64,000 nucleotides of DNA from Streptomyces sp. NBC_01016 (GTDB lineage Bacteria; Actinomycetota; Actinomycetes; Streptomycetales; Streptomycetaceae). The translations under genes and the position numbers were made by a program. The notes below the pieces were generated by a model. That model was not told the DNA's origin, ran no database searches, and was given only the letters and a program-made list of their open reading frames with translations. Positions 26,621 through 33,720 of this stretch are shown here, one piece after another; positions within the stretch are counted from its first letter, which is position 1; each line of letters starts with the position of its first letter. The DNA lies in assembly GCF_026341035.1 (NCBI RefSeq), contig NZ_JAPEOQ010000001.1:3410001-3474000 (forward strand), written 5' to 3'.

Positions 26621-28072
26621 ATGACCCAGCAGTCCGTGGAGCCGAAGACCACCGCCGACGACGCGGGCGCGGGCTCGCGTCAGCCGGCCGGCAGGTCTTG
26701 GCTCGACCGCTACTTCCACATATCCGACAGAGGATCGACGTTCGCGCGCGAAGTGCGCGGCGGCATCACCACCTTCATGGCGATGTGTTACATCCTCCTG
26801 CTCAACCCGCTGCTGCTCGGCGGCCCCGACGCGGCGGGCGACAAGCTCAGCCACGCCGGACTCATCACGGCGACCGCGCTCGCCGCCGCCGTGTGCACCC
26901 TGCTGATGGGCTTCCTCGGCAAGGTGCCGCTGGCGCTCGCCGCGGGCCTGTCCGTCTCCGGCGTGCTCGCCACCCAGGTGGCACCCAACATGACGTGGCC
27001 GCAGGCCATGGGCATGTGCGTGATGTACGGCATCGTGATCGTGCTGCTGGTCGTCACCGGCCTGCGCGAGATCATCATGAACGCGATCCCGCTCGCCCTG
27101 AAGCACGGCATCACCATCGGCATCGGCATGTTCATCGCGCTGATCGGCCTGGTCAACGCCGGGTTCGTCGGCAAGGGCAACCCGGTCACCCTGGGTACGG
27201 GCGGACAGCTCAAGGGCTGGCCCGTGCTGCTCTTCGCGGTCACCCTGCTGCTCATCTTCATGCTCCAGGCGCGCAACATCCCGGGCGCGATCCTGATCGG
27301 CATCGTCGCCGGCACCGTCCTCGCCGTCATCGTCAACGCGGTCTTCGACCTCAGCCCGAAGGTCTGGGGCGGCAGCCCGCCCGAGCTGACCGGCAGCGCC
27401 GTCTCCATGCCCGACTTCTCGCTCTTCGGACATGTGGAGTTCGGCGGCTGGGACTCCATCGGCGGCATGACCGTCGGAATGATCGTGTTCACGCTCGTGC
27501 TCGCCGGGTTCTTCGACGCGATGGCCACCATCATCGGCGTCGGCACCGAGGCCGGGCTCGCCGACGACAAGGGCCGCATGCCGGGCCTGTCCAAGGCGCT
27601 GTTCATCGACGGCGCGGGCGGCGCGATCGGCGGTGTGGCGGGGGCCTCCGGGCAGACCGTCTTCGTCGAGTCCGCCACGGGCGTCGGTGAAGGCGCCCGC
27701 ACCGGCCTGTCCTCGGTGGTCACCGGCTTCCTCTTCGCGCTCGGCCTGTTCTTCACGCCGCTCGCGCAGATCGTGCCCGGCCAGGTCGCCGCCGCCGCGC
27801 TGGTCGTCATCGGCGCGATGATGATGCAGAACGCCCGGCACGTGGACTGGTCCGACAGGTCCGTGGCCGTGCCGGTGTTCCTCACGGTCGCCCTGATGCC
27901 GTTCACGTACTCCATCACCGCAGGCGTCGGAGCCGGAGTGATCGCGTACACGGCGATCAAGGCGGCGCAGGGGAAGTTCCGCGAGATCGGCGTCTTCATG
28001 TGGGTGCTGACGCTCGTCTTCCTCGTGTACTTCGGCCTGCACCCGATCGAGAGCTGGCTCGGCGTCAAGTAG
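26621..28072 (+). CDS. NCS2 family (AzgA-like) purine permease
   Basis: The 483-aa membrane protein has about 12-14 hydrophobic segments, starting MTQQSVEPKTTADDAGAG. It carries the AzgA-like pattern SDRGSTFAREVRGGITTFMA near residue 35, AGLSVSGVLATQVAPNMTW, ALKHGITIGIGMFIALIGL and GVAGASGQTVFVESATGVGE. By family it imports hypoxanthine, guanine or adenine with protons. Its place between xanthine dehydrogenase and XdhC supports purine import feeding catabolism. Its start is the ATG at 26621 after GGGAAACGAGGCACC. Confidence 0.93.
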   Translation: MTQQSVEPKTTADDAGAGSRQPAGRSWLDRYFHISDRGSTFAREVRGGITTFMAMCYILLLNPLLLGGPDAAGDKLSHAGLITATALAAAVCTLLMGFLGKVPLALAAGLSVSGVLATQVAPNMTWPQAMGMCVMYGIVIVLLVVTGLREIIMNAIPLALKHGITIGIGMFIALIGLVNAGFVGKGNPVTLGTGGQLKGWPVLLFAVTLLLIFMLQARNIPGAILIGIVAGTVLAVIVNAVFDLSPKVWGGSPPELTGSAVSMPDFSLFGHVEFGGWDSIGGMTVGMIVFTLVLAGFFDAMATIIGVGTEAGLADDKGRMPGLSKALFIDGAGGAIGGVAGASGQTVFVESATGVGEGARTGLSSVVTGFLFALGLFFTPLAQIVPGQVAAAALVVIGAMMMQNARHVDWSDRSVAVPVFLTVALMPFTYSITAGVGAGVIAYTAIKAAQGKFREIGVFMWVLTLVFLVYFGLHPIESWLGVK

Positions 28073-28117
28073 CCCTGCCGGCCCGCCCGTTCCACGAGCT
28101 GTTAAGGAGACCGAGAC

Positions 28118-29266
28118 ATGCTGGACATCGCCGATGAGCTGCACCGGTGGGTCGAGCAGGGGCGCGACTTCGCCGTGGCCACCGTGGTGGCCGTCGGCGG
28201 CAGCGCGCCCCGGCAGCCGGGCGCGGCGCTCGCCGTCGACAGCGAGGGCACCGCGATCGGCTCGGTCTCCGGCGGCTGCGTGGAAGGCGCGGTGTACGAG
28301 CTGTGCCGGCAGGCCCTGGAGGACGGGGAACCGGTCCTCGAACGGTTCGGCTACAGCGACGACGACGCCTTCGCCGTGGGGCTCACCTGCGGCGGCGTCA
28401 TCGACATCCTCGTCACGCCTGTACGGGCGTCCGATACGGCTGTACGTGGCGTGCTCGCGAGCGCGCTCGGCGCCGCCGCCACGGGGGAGGCGGCGGCGCT
28501 CGCGCGCGTCGTGTCGGGGCCGGGGGAGCTGACGGGGCGGGCGCTGCTCGTCCGCCCCGGGAGCTCGTACGAGGGCGGGTTCGGGGGCCACCCGGAGCTC
28601 GACCGGACCGTGGCGGGGGAGGCGGCGGCGTTCCTCGACGCGGGGCGCACCGGCACGGTCGAGATCGGCGAACAGGGCTCGCGATGCGGATCCCCGCTCA
28701 CGGTCCTGATCGAGTCGTCCGTTCCGGCGCCCCGGATGATCGTCTTCGGCGCGATCGACTTCGCGTCGGCGCTGGTACGGATGGGTAAATTCCTCGGCTA
28801 CCGCGTCACCGTGTGCGACGCGCGCCCCGTGTTCGCGACGGCGGCACGCTTCCCCGACGCCGACGAGATCGTCATCGAGTGGCCGCACAAGTACCTGGAG
28901 CGGACCGGGGTCGACGGTCGGACGGTGCTGTGCGTGCTCACGCACGACGCCAAGTTCGACGTGCCGCTGCTCCAGCTCGCGCTGCGGCTGCCGGTCGCGT
29001 ACGTGGGGGCGATGGGCTCGCGGCGCACGCACCTGGACCGCAACGACCGGTTGCGCGAAGTGGGGGTCACCGAGCTGGAGTTGGCGCGCTTGCGGTCCCC
29101 GATCGGGCTTGACCTGGGGGCGCGTACGCCGGAGGAGGTGGCGGTGTCCATCGCCTCGCAGATCGTCGCCGACCGCCGCGGCGGCACCGGGGTGTCCCTG
29201 ACCGGCGCCCACACCCCGATCCACCACGAGCCGGGAGCGGCGCGCCGCATCGATTCGGTGGCGTGA
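28118..29266 (+). CDS. xdhC: XdhC/CoxI family MoCo-insertion protein
   Basis: The 382-aa protein starts MLDIADELHRWVEQGRDFAV. It has the XdhC N-terminal domain (VVAVGGSAPRQPGAALAV, SVSGGCVEGAVYEL, LTCGGVIDILVTPV) and a C-terminal Rossmann domain (VTVCDARPVFATAARFPDAD, VAYVGAMGSRRTHLDRND). XdhC binds molybdenum cofactor, promotes its sulfuration and delivers it to xanthine dehydrogenase. It is the last gene of the purine operon, 45 bp after the permease, with AAGGAGACCGAGAC before the ATG. Confidence 0.93.
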   Translation: MLDIADELHRWVEQGRDFAVATVVAVGGSAPRQPGAALAVDSEGTAIGSVSGGCVEGAVYELCRQALEDGEPVLERFGYSDDDAFAVGLTCGGVIDILVTPVRASDTAVRGVLASALGAAATGEAAALARVVSGPGELTGRALLVRPGSSYEGGFGGHPELDRTVAGEAAAFLDAGRTGTVEIGEQGSRCGSPLTVLIESSVPAPRMIVFGAIDFASALVRMGKFLGYRVTVCDARPVFATAARFPDADEIVIEWPHKYLERTGVDGRTVLCVLTHDAKFDVPLLQLALRLPVAYVGAMGSRRTHLDRNDRLREVGVTELELARLRSPIGLDLGARTPEEVAVSIASQIVADRRGGTGVSLTGAHTPIHHEPGAARRIDSVA

Positions 29267-29316
29267 GCCGGGGGTTTGGGGGCCGTGCCGGGGTGGGCGC
29301 CTGTCGTGTTGGGCGT

Positions 29317-29430
29317 GCGGCACCGCGGTTGCGGGGTGGCGCTTGCGGTGCGGGGTGCGCGGCACCGTGGCTGTGGGGTGGCGCCTACGGTGCGCGGCAC
29401 CGTGGTTTGCGGGGTGGCGCCTGCGATGCG
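29317..29430 (+). repeat. Tandem GCGGCACCG... repeat, three copies
   Basis: Units begin at 29317, 29359 and 29394. Each reads roughly GCGGCACCGTGGTTGCGGGG followed by TGGCGCCTGCGGTGC, 35-42 bp long. A degenerate fourth copy starts at 29803. Confidence 0.7.
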
Positions 29431-29460
29431 GCCTGCTCGGCACCTGTCCCCCCGGCCCGG

Positions 29461-29544
29461 CTGCGCCGTTGCCCGCTCGTCTCCCACCGCCCGCCCCCTC
29501 CGGGGGCGTCGGTCAGCCACGGGGCCGGGTTGCTGTGCCGGGGC
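29461..29544 (+). repeat. GC-hairpin repeat, copy R1
   Basis: CTGCGCCGTTGCCCGCTCGT begins a unit that contains the self-complementary CGCCCCCTCCGGGGGCG and ends with CCGGGTTGCTGTGCCGGGGC. It has one mismatch with R2 over the first 46 bp. Confidence 0.7.
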
Positions 29545-29638
29545 CGGGGCTTGTAGTGCTGGGACACGGCGCCGGGTCCTGGAGCCTTGCCGGGGTCGAC
29601 GCCGATGCGCTCGGCGCGCGGTACCGGTCCTTGTTCAG

Positions 29639-29728
29639 CTGCGCCGTTGCCCGCTCGTCTCCCACCGCCCGCCCCCGCCGGGGGCTTGGGCCAGTCCCGG
29701 GGTCCGGGTTGCTGTGCCGGGGCGGGGC
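29639..29728 (+). repeat. GC-hairpin repeat, copy R2
   Basis: Near-identical to the unit at 29461, 178 bp away. It has the same CTGCGCCGTTGCCCGCTCGT opening, a GCCCCCGCCGGGGGC hairpin and the closing CGGGTTGCTGTGCCGGGGC. Confidence 0.7.
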
Positions 29729-29877
29729 CCCTCGTGAGGGGCGGGGCTGTGACGTGGCCAACGCCCGTCGTGCGGAGACGCCTGCCCTGCGGTGAGGAGT
29801 GCGCGGCACCGTGGGTGCGGGGCTGTGCCGTGGCCGACGTCTGAGGTGACTGTCGCGCGGCGCCGGGCCTTGTCCGG

Positions 29878-29935
29878 CTGTGCCGGTGCCCGGTCATCTC
29901 CCTCCGCCCGCCCCCTGCGGGGGCTTCGGCCGGGG
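29878..29935 (+). repeat. GC-hairpin repeat, copy R3 (diverged)
   Basis: CTGTGCCGGTGCCCGGTCAT, then CTCCCTCCGCCCGCCCCCTG and CGGGGGC. It is clearly related to the copies at 29461 and 29639 but with several substitutions. Confidence 0.6.
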
Positions 29936-30202
29936 GCGGGGGTTCGCCGGGCCGGTGTGTGTGGTGCCGGCCGTTCCGGGGTCGGGCCCCGCGTCACGGG
30001 TGAGCGGCGCCGGGGTGCCGCCTTGCCCACCCTGGCGCCCCAGGCGGCAGATTGTCCATGGCGGTGGCGGTAGACCGTTACGGGTGGGCAGTCGGGGTGG
30101 GCGGCAGGTTGCCCACGGCGGGGGCGGCCCGTCGTCGCGGGTGGGGAGGCGTCGTTGCGGTCGCTCACTCGTGGCGGGACGGTGGTCGCCCGCACCCCGT
30201 CG

Positions 30203-30250
30203 GGCCGACGCCCCCGGAGGGGGCGGGTGGTGGGAGATGAGCGATCCGAC
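30203..30250 (-). repeat. GC-hairpin repeat, copy R4 (inverted)
   Basis: Read on the minus strand it gives GCTCATCTCCCACCACCCGC, then CCCCTCCGGGGGCGTCGG. This is the core of R1 and R2 in the opposite orientation. Confidence 0.6.
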
Positions 30251-30260
30251 GGCGGGCATT

Positions 30261-30351
30261 TCGAGCGCCACGGCGGTGGCGGCCCCTCAAGTCCCACGGC
30301 GTGAACGCCGTCAAGCCCCACGGCAGGGGCGGCACCCTCAAGCACCACGGC
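30261..30351 (+). repeat. Iterated 14-mer TCAAGNNCCACGGC, four copies
   Basis: Copies start at 30261 (TCGAGCGCCACGGC), 30287, 30311 and 30338. Spacing is 26, 24 and 27 bp. Only the two central bases vary in three of the four. Confidence 0.65.
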
Positions 30352-30529
30352 GGCGTCGGCGCGCTCAGGCCCCGCGCCGGGTGGGCCAATTGGGCCGTGT
30401 CTCTTCGATCTATGGCCACTATCTGTGGGGTGACCGATGCGTTTCACGTACCGCTACGGTCTACTCCCGCAGCGATCACGACGAACGGCAATGCGATGAG
30501 CGACGGAACGAGGCGCATGCGAGCCGGCC

Positions 30530-31354
30530 TCAGGGGCGGAAGGCATCGGCGTGTGCGGCGGCCCATTGCGCGAAGGTCCGCGGCGGGCGGCCGGCGACTT
30601 CCTCGACCGCTGAAGTCACCGTGGCCACCGAGTCGGGCACGGTCGCCCACATGCGGAGCATGAACTCGATGCCGTCCTCGGGCCAGCCCTCAGCCTGCCA
30701 CTGCCGACGCGCCTGGCTGTCGGTAAGCTCAGTGAATCCGATCTCACGGCCGGTCGCCGCCGCGACAGCGGCGACCTTCTCGGCCGGGGTGAGTGCTCCG
30801 GGCCCCGTCAGGGTGAGACACCTTCCCGCGTAGCCGCCTTTGGCAAGCACGACGGTGACGACATCCGCGACGTCCGCCTCGTCGACGGAAGCGGTCCTGC
30901 GGTTCCCATACGGCTCACGGACCTCTGCGGTCTCGCGGATGACCTCAGCCCACCCCAATGCGTTGGACATGAAGTCGATCGGCCAGATGAACGTCCACTC
31001 CAAGCCGCTGTCACGCACGGCTTGTTCCAACTCTCCTCCTTCTCCGGGCGACAGGACCGTCAGTCGCCGTACACCCGCTTCGACTGCCATCGACACGATC
31101 TGCGGCCCTGCGGCCAACGGAGTGTGGTCGTGCCCGGTTGCCCCCAGCAGGTGCACGGCGGAGACTCCATCGAGAGCCGCCGCCAGCGTCTGCGGCCTCG
31201 CGAGATCGCCGGCCACCACTTCGACGCCGTCGGGCAGACAGATCGCCCCGGCCGGGTCACGGGTGAGTGCTCGAACCTTGTGTCCGGTTCGCCCAAGCCG
31301 CTCGACCACCTGGCGCCCCAGAGTTCCCGTCGCACCGGTCACCAGAATCGTCAT
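30530..31354 (-). CDS. NmrA/SDR-type NAD(P)H-binding protein
   Basis: The 274-aa protein starts MTILVTGATGTLGRQVVERL, a Rossmann GxxGxxG dinucleotide site at residues 7-13. It continues with the atypical-SDR NmrA pattern (VVAGDLARP near 47, HLLGATGHDHTPLA, GLEWTFIWPIDFMSNALGWA). Relatives are NAD(P)H-quinone oxidoreductases or redox sensors such as QorB and NmrA. The classical SDR Tyr-Lys pair is absent. It has less extreme GC than its neighbours and no operon partner. The substrate is unknown. Confidence 0.88.
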   Translation of the reverse strand: MTILVTGATGTLGRQVVERLGRTGHKVRALTRDPAGAICLPDGVEVVAGDLARPQTLAAALDGVSAVHLLGATGHDHTPLAAGPQIVSMAVEAGVRRLTVLSPGEGGELEQAVRDSGLEWTFIWPIDFMSNALGWAEVIRETAEVREPYGNRRTASVDEADVADVVTVVLAKGGYAGRCLTLTGPGALTPAEKVAAVAAATGREIGFTELTDSQARRQWQAEGWPEDGIEFMLRMWATVPDSVATVTSAVEEVAGRPPRTFAQWAAAHADAFRP

Positions 31355-31743
31355 GTCGCTCCCTGTCCGCTGTCTCCCGAGATGGGCGGCTCGGGCACCG
31401 CGCCAAGCACAGTGGTCGAACTGTCCCGTTGCCGGCCGCAGACGACAGTAGGCGGCATTTAGGTCGGATTCTGTCCGCGATGCGACGGCCAATCCCTGTT
31501 TCCCGGCTACGTGGTGCCGAATCCGGACGGGCACACAACTACCTTCGAAGCTCGGGAACCACCAGAGCTTCGCCTGCCGCACCGCTCTCTCCCGGGAACG
31601 GTCGTAGGTGCATGTGCGCTCACGTGAATTGGCCGTGCGCCACGTGGGCCCGGGGCGGAGCCCGTGGCGTAGGCCGGATCGGGCTACATCAACGTGCCGC
31701 CCGCCCCGCGTACTTGACGTCCGGGGTATGGCACCCGACGCTG
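31355..31743. other. Intergenic region before the GH6 gene
   Basis: No gene is visible in this part of the 477-bp divergent interval. TTGACG at 31714-31719 could be a -35 element for the cellulase gene, but no convincing -10 follows. The first 200 bp are AT-richer than average and should hold the NmrA-like gene promoter. Confidence 0.4.
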
Positions 31744-31757
31744 TGGGAGCGCTCCCG
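31744..31757. promoter_or_regulatory. CebR-type operator before the cellulase gene
   Basis: TGGGAGCGCTCCCG matches the 14-bp CebR palindrome TGGGAGCGCTCCCA, known from Streptomyces cellulose-utilisation genes, at 13 of 14 positions. It lies 75 bp before the GH6 start codon. Cellobiose or cellotriose would relieve repression. Confidence 0.8.
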
Positions 31758-31831
31758 CAGCGACGACCGGGAGCCTCCCGCAAGGCCGACCCGTCGCCGC
31801 CCCGCCGCCCGACCGGCCCCCAGGAGTCACC

Positions 31832-33058
31832 GTGCGAAGACCCTTCAGACGCGCCGCGATCACCGCCCTCACCCTCTCCACCCTGCTCATCACCGCGCCG
31901 CAGGCCACGGCCACCGGCGCCGAGTCGCAGACGCAGGCCCAGCCGCAGTCGCAGCCGCAGACGTCGACGAGCGGACACGGACCGAAGCTCTACACGCCCG
32001 ACCCCAACCCGGACGCCCTCCGGCAGATCGCCGCGCTCGCCCGCGCGGGACAGTTCCGCGACGCCGCCAAGGTCACCGCGATGATCGCCACACCGCAGGC
32101 CGTCTGGTTCGGTGACCAGAGCCCGGCCGAGGTCGAGAAGCTCACGCGTGACGTCGTCAGGGACGCCGACCGACGCGACGCCCTCCCCGTGTTCGCGCTC
32201 TACAACGTGCCGGGCCGCGACTGCTCCAACTACTCCGCCGGCGGCGCCGCCACCACCGCCGAGTACCAGGCCTGGATCGACGCCGTCGCCCGCGGCATCG
32301 GCTCCCGCGACGCCATGGTCGTCCTCGAACCCGACTCGCTGGCCCTGCTCCCCGCCGACTGCGGTCAGGACGACGCCCAGGGCACCAAGACCGCCGCCCG
32401 GTACGCCGAAGTGAACTACGCCGTCGACGAGTTGGAGCCGCTGCGCGGCACCCGCGTCTACCTCGACACCGGCCACCCGGGCTGGCACAGCGTCAACTCC
32501 ATCGTGCCCCGCCTGCTCAAGGGCGGCGTCGAGCGGGCCGCCGGCTTCTACACCAACGCCTCGAACTACTTCACCGACGACGCCAACTCCTGGTACGGCA
32601 AGCTGATTTCGTCCTGTATCGCGTACGTCGAGAAGTCCTCAGGGAACGCCGCCGACTGCCCGAACCAATCGACCCCGCGCACCGAGGCGCAGTCCTGGAT
32701 CGACGCCCACGTGCGCGTGCCCGCCTCCCGAATGCCGCACTTCGTGACGGACTCCAGCCGCAACGGTCAGGGCACGTGGACCCCGCCCGCCGGCAAGTAC
32801 ACGGACGCACAGGACTGGTGCAACCCGCCGAACCGTGGCCTCGGCGCCCGCCCGGCCCTGCGCACCGGCGACCCCTTGCAGGACGCCCGCCTGTGGATCA
32901 AGACGCCGGGGGAGTCGGACGGCCTGTGCCTGCGCGGCACCGAGGGCCCCGAGGACCCGGAGCGGGGCACGGTCGACCCGAAGGCGGGCGACTGGTTCCC
33001 GCAGCAGGCGCTCGAACTGGTGCGGTACGCCAAGCCGCCACTGCTCCCCGCGAAGTGA
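31832..33058 (+). CDS. Secreted GH6 cellulase (endoglucanase/cellobiohydrolase)
   Basis: The 408-aa precursor (GTG start after CAGGAGTCACC) has a signal peptide (RRPFRRAAITALTLSTLLIT) and a short Gln/Ser linker. A GH6 catalytic domain follows: LYNVPGRDCSNYSAGG (catalytic-base region Asp), VVLEPDSLALLPADCG (catalytic acid Asp168), DTGHPGWHSV and WCNPPNRGLG. It cleaves beta-1,4-glucan with inversion outside the cell. No CBM2 or other binding module is present, unlike many Streptomyces GH6 enzymes. It is probably CebR-controlled through the site at 31744. Confidence 0.93.
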   Translation: MRRPFRRAAITALTLSTLLITAPQATATGAESQTQAQPQSQPQTSTSGHGPKLYTPDPNPDALRQIAALARAGQFRDAAKVTAMIATPQAVWFGDQSPAEVEKLTRDVVRDADRRDALPVFALYNVPGRDCSNYSAGGAATTAEYQAWIDAVARGIGSRDAMVVLEPDSLALLPADCGQDDAQGTKTAARYAEVNYAVDELEPLRGTRVYLDTGHPGWHSVNSIVPRLLKGGVERAAGFYTNASNYFTDDANSWYGKLISSCIAYVEKSSGNAADCPNQSTPRTEAQSWIDAHVRVPASRMPHFVTDSSRNGQGTWTPPAGKYTDAQDWCNPPNRGLGARPALRTGDPLQDARLWIKTPGESDGLCLRGTEGPEDPERGTVDPKAGDWFPQQALELVRYAKPPLLPAK

Positions 33059-33075
33059 CGCACACCTGGTCCCGG

Positions 33076-33594
33076 TCACTGCCCGTGCGGTGACGTTTCT
33101 CCAGTGACGTTTCCGGTGGTGCCGTCCCCGGTGGTGCCCTCCCCGGTGACATCGAGGGCGTCGTCGAAGGTGTCGTCGAGCAACCCGTCCACCGCCCGCC
33201 CGAACACCCACCGCCCCGCCGCCGCGACCACCCGGTCCGCGGCGCGGGGCACTCCGCGTACCCGCAGCTCCTCACGCCACTCGACGCGCGAGCCCCCGTC
33301 CCCGAGCGCCCGCACCTCGAACTCGGCCCAGCCGGTGACGACCCGGCCGCGCTTCTCCATCCGGCAGCGCCGCGGCGGCTGCCAGGCGACGACCTCCATC
33401 GGGTCGTCGAAGCCGAACCGGCCGACACCGGTGCGTGCCACGAACACCGTGCCCGCCGCGTCCGGCGGCGGGGTCGTCACCGTGACACGGGTGAGCGGCA
33501 CGGAATCCCCGTGCCGCTCCCAGTCGGTCAGCCGCCGCCACGCCTCGGAGGCGCGCAGCGACGTGTCACGGACGATGCTGATATGGGCGCTCAT
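33076..33594 (-). CDS. SRPBCC family (polyketide cyclase/dehydrase-like) protein
   Basis: The 172-aa protein starts MSAHISIVRDTSLRASEAWR. It has the START/Bet v1-like helix-grip pattern: AWRRLTDWERHGDSVPLTRV, FDDPMEVVAWQPPRRCRMEK, GWAEFEVRALGDGGSRVEW. These proteins bind hydrophobic ligands; the ligand is unknown. The C-terminus carries a short TGEGTTGDGTTGNVTGE repeat. It converges on the GH6 gene (17 bp apart) and follows the GH3 gene's 3' end. A start further upstream is possible but gives low-complexity sequence. Confidence 0.82.
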   Translation of the reverse strand: MSAHISIVRDTSLRASEAWRRLTDWERHGDSVPLTRVTVTTPPPDAAGTVFVARTGVGRFGFDDPMEVVAWQPPRRCRMEKRGRVVTGWAEFEVRALGDGGSRVEWREELRVRGVPRAADRVVAAAGRWVFGRAVDGLLDDTFDDALDVTGEGTTGDGTTGNVTGETSPHGQ

Positions 33595-33720
33595 GTCGCG
33601 ATGGTATGCACACGTCCGGGTGCGGGGTCCGTGCCGGGGATCGGGCGGCGTGTCGCGCGGGACCCGAATGCGAAGCCCCAACTCGGCGCCCCGCGCGCAC
33701 AGTTGCCCCGCCCCGGCCGG

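Larger units (their letters stand above)
29267..30529. other. Gene-free, repeat-rich 1.26-kb interval
   Basis: No reading frame here has protein-like composition; all are Arg/Pro/Gly-rich products of GC-rich repeats. The interval contains at least three repeat families: a 35-42-bp tandem unit, a GC-hairpin unit in four copies, and an iterated 14-mer, each listed separately. The end, from about 30400, becomes less GC-rich (GATCTATGGCCACTATCTG). It may be decayed or repeat-expanded sequence after the xdh operon. Confidence 0.7.

Noticed and set aside
29635..30447. 270-codon minus-strand frame in the repeat region
   Set aside because: Composition is Pro/Arg/Thr repeats mirroring the DNA repeats, with no RBS and no conserved motif. 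Treated as non-coding.
31714..31719. TTGACG as a -35 element for the GH6 gene
   Set aside because: No acceptable -10 at 16-19 bp spacing. Mentioned only as a weak possibility.
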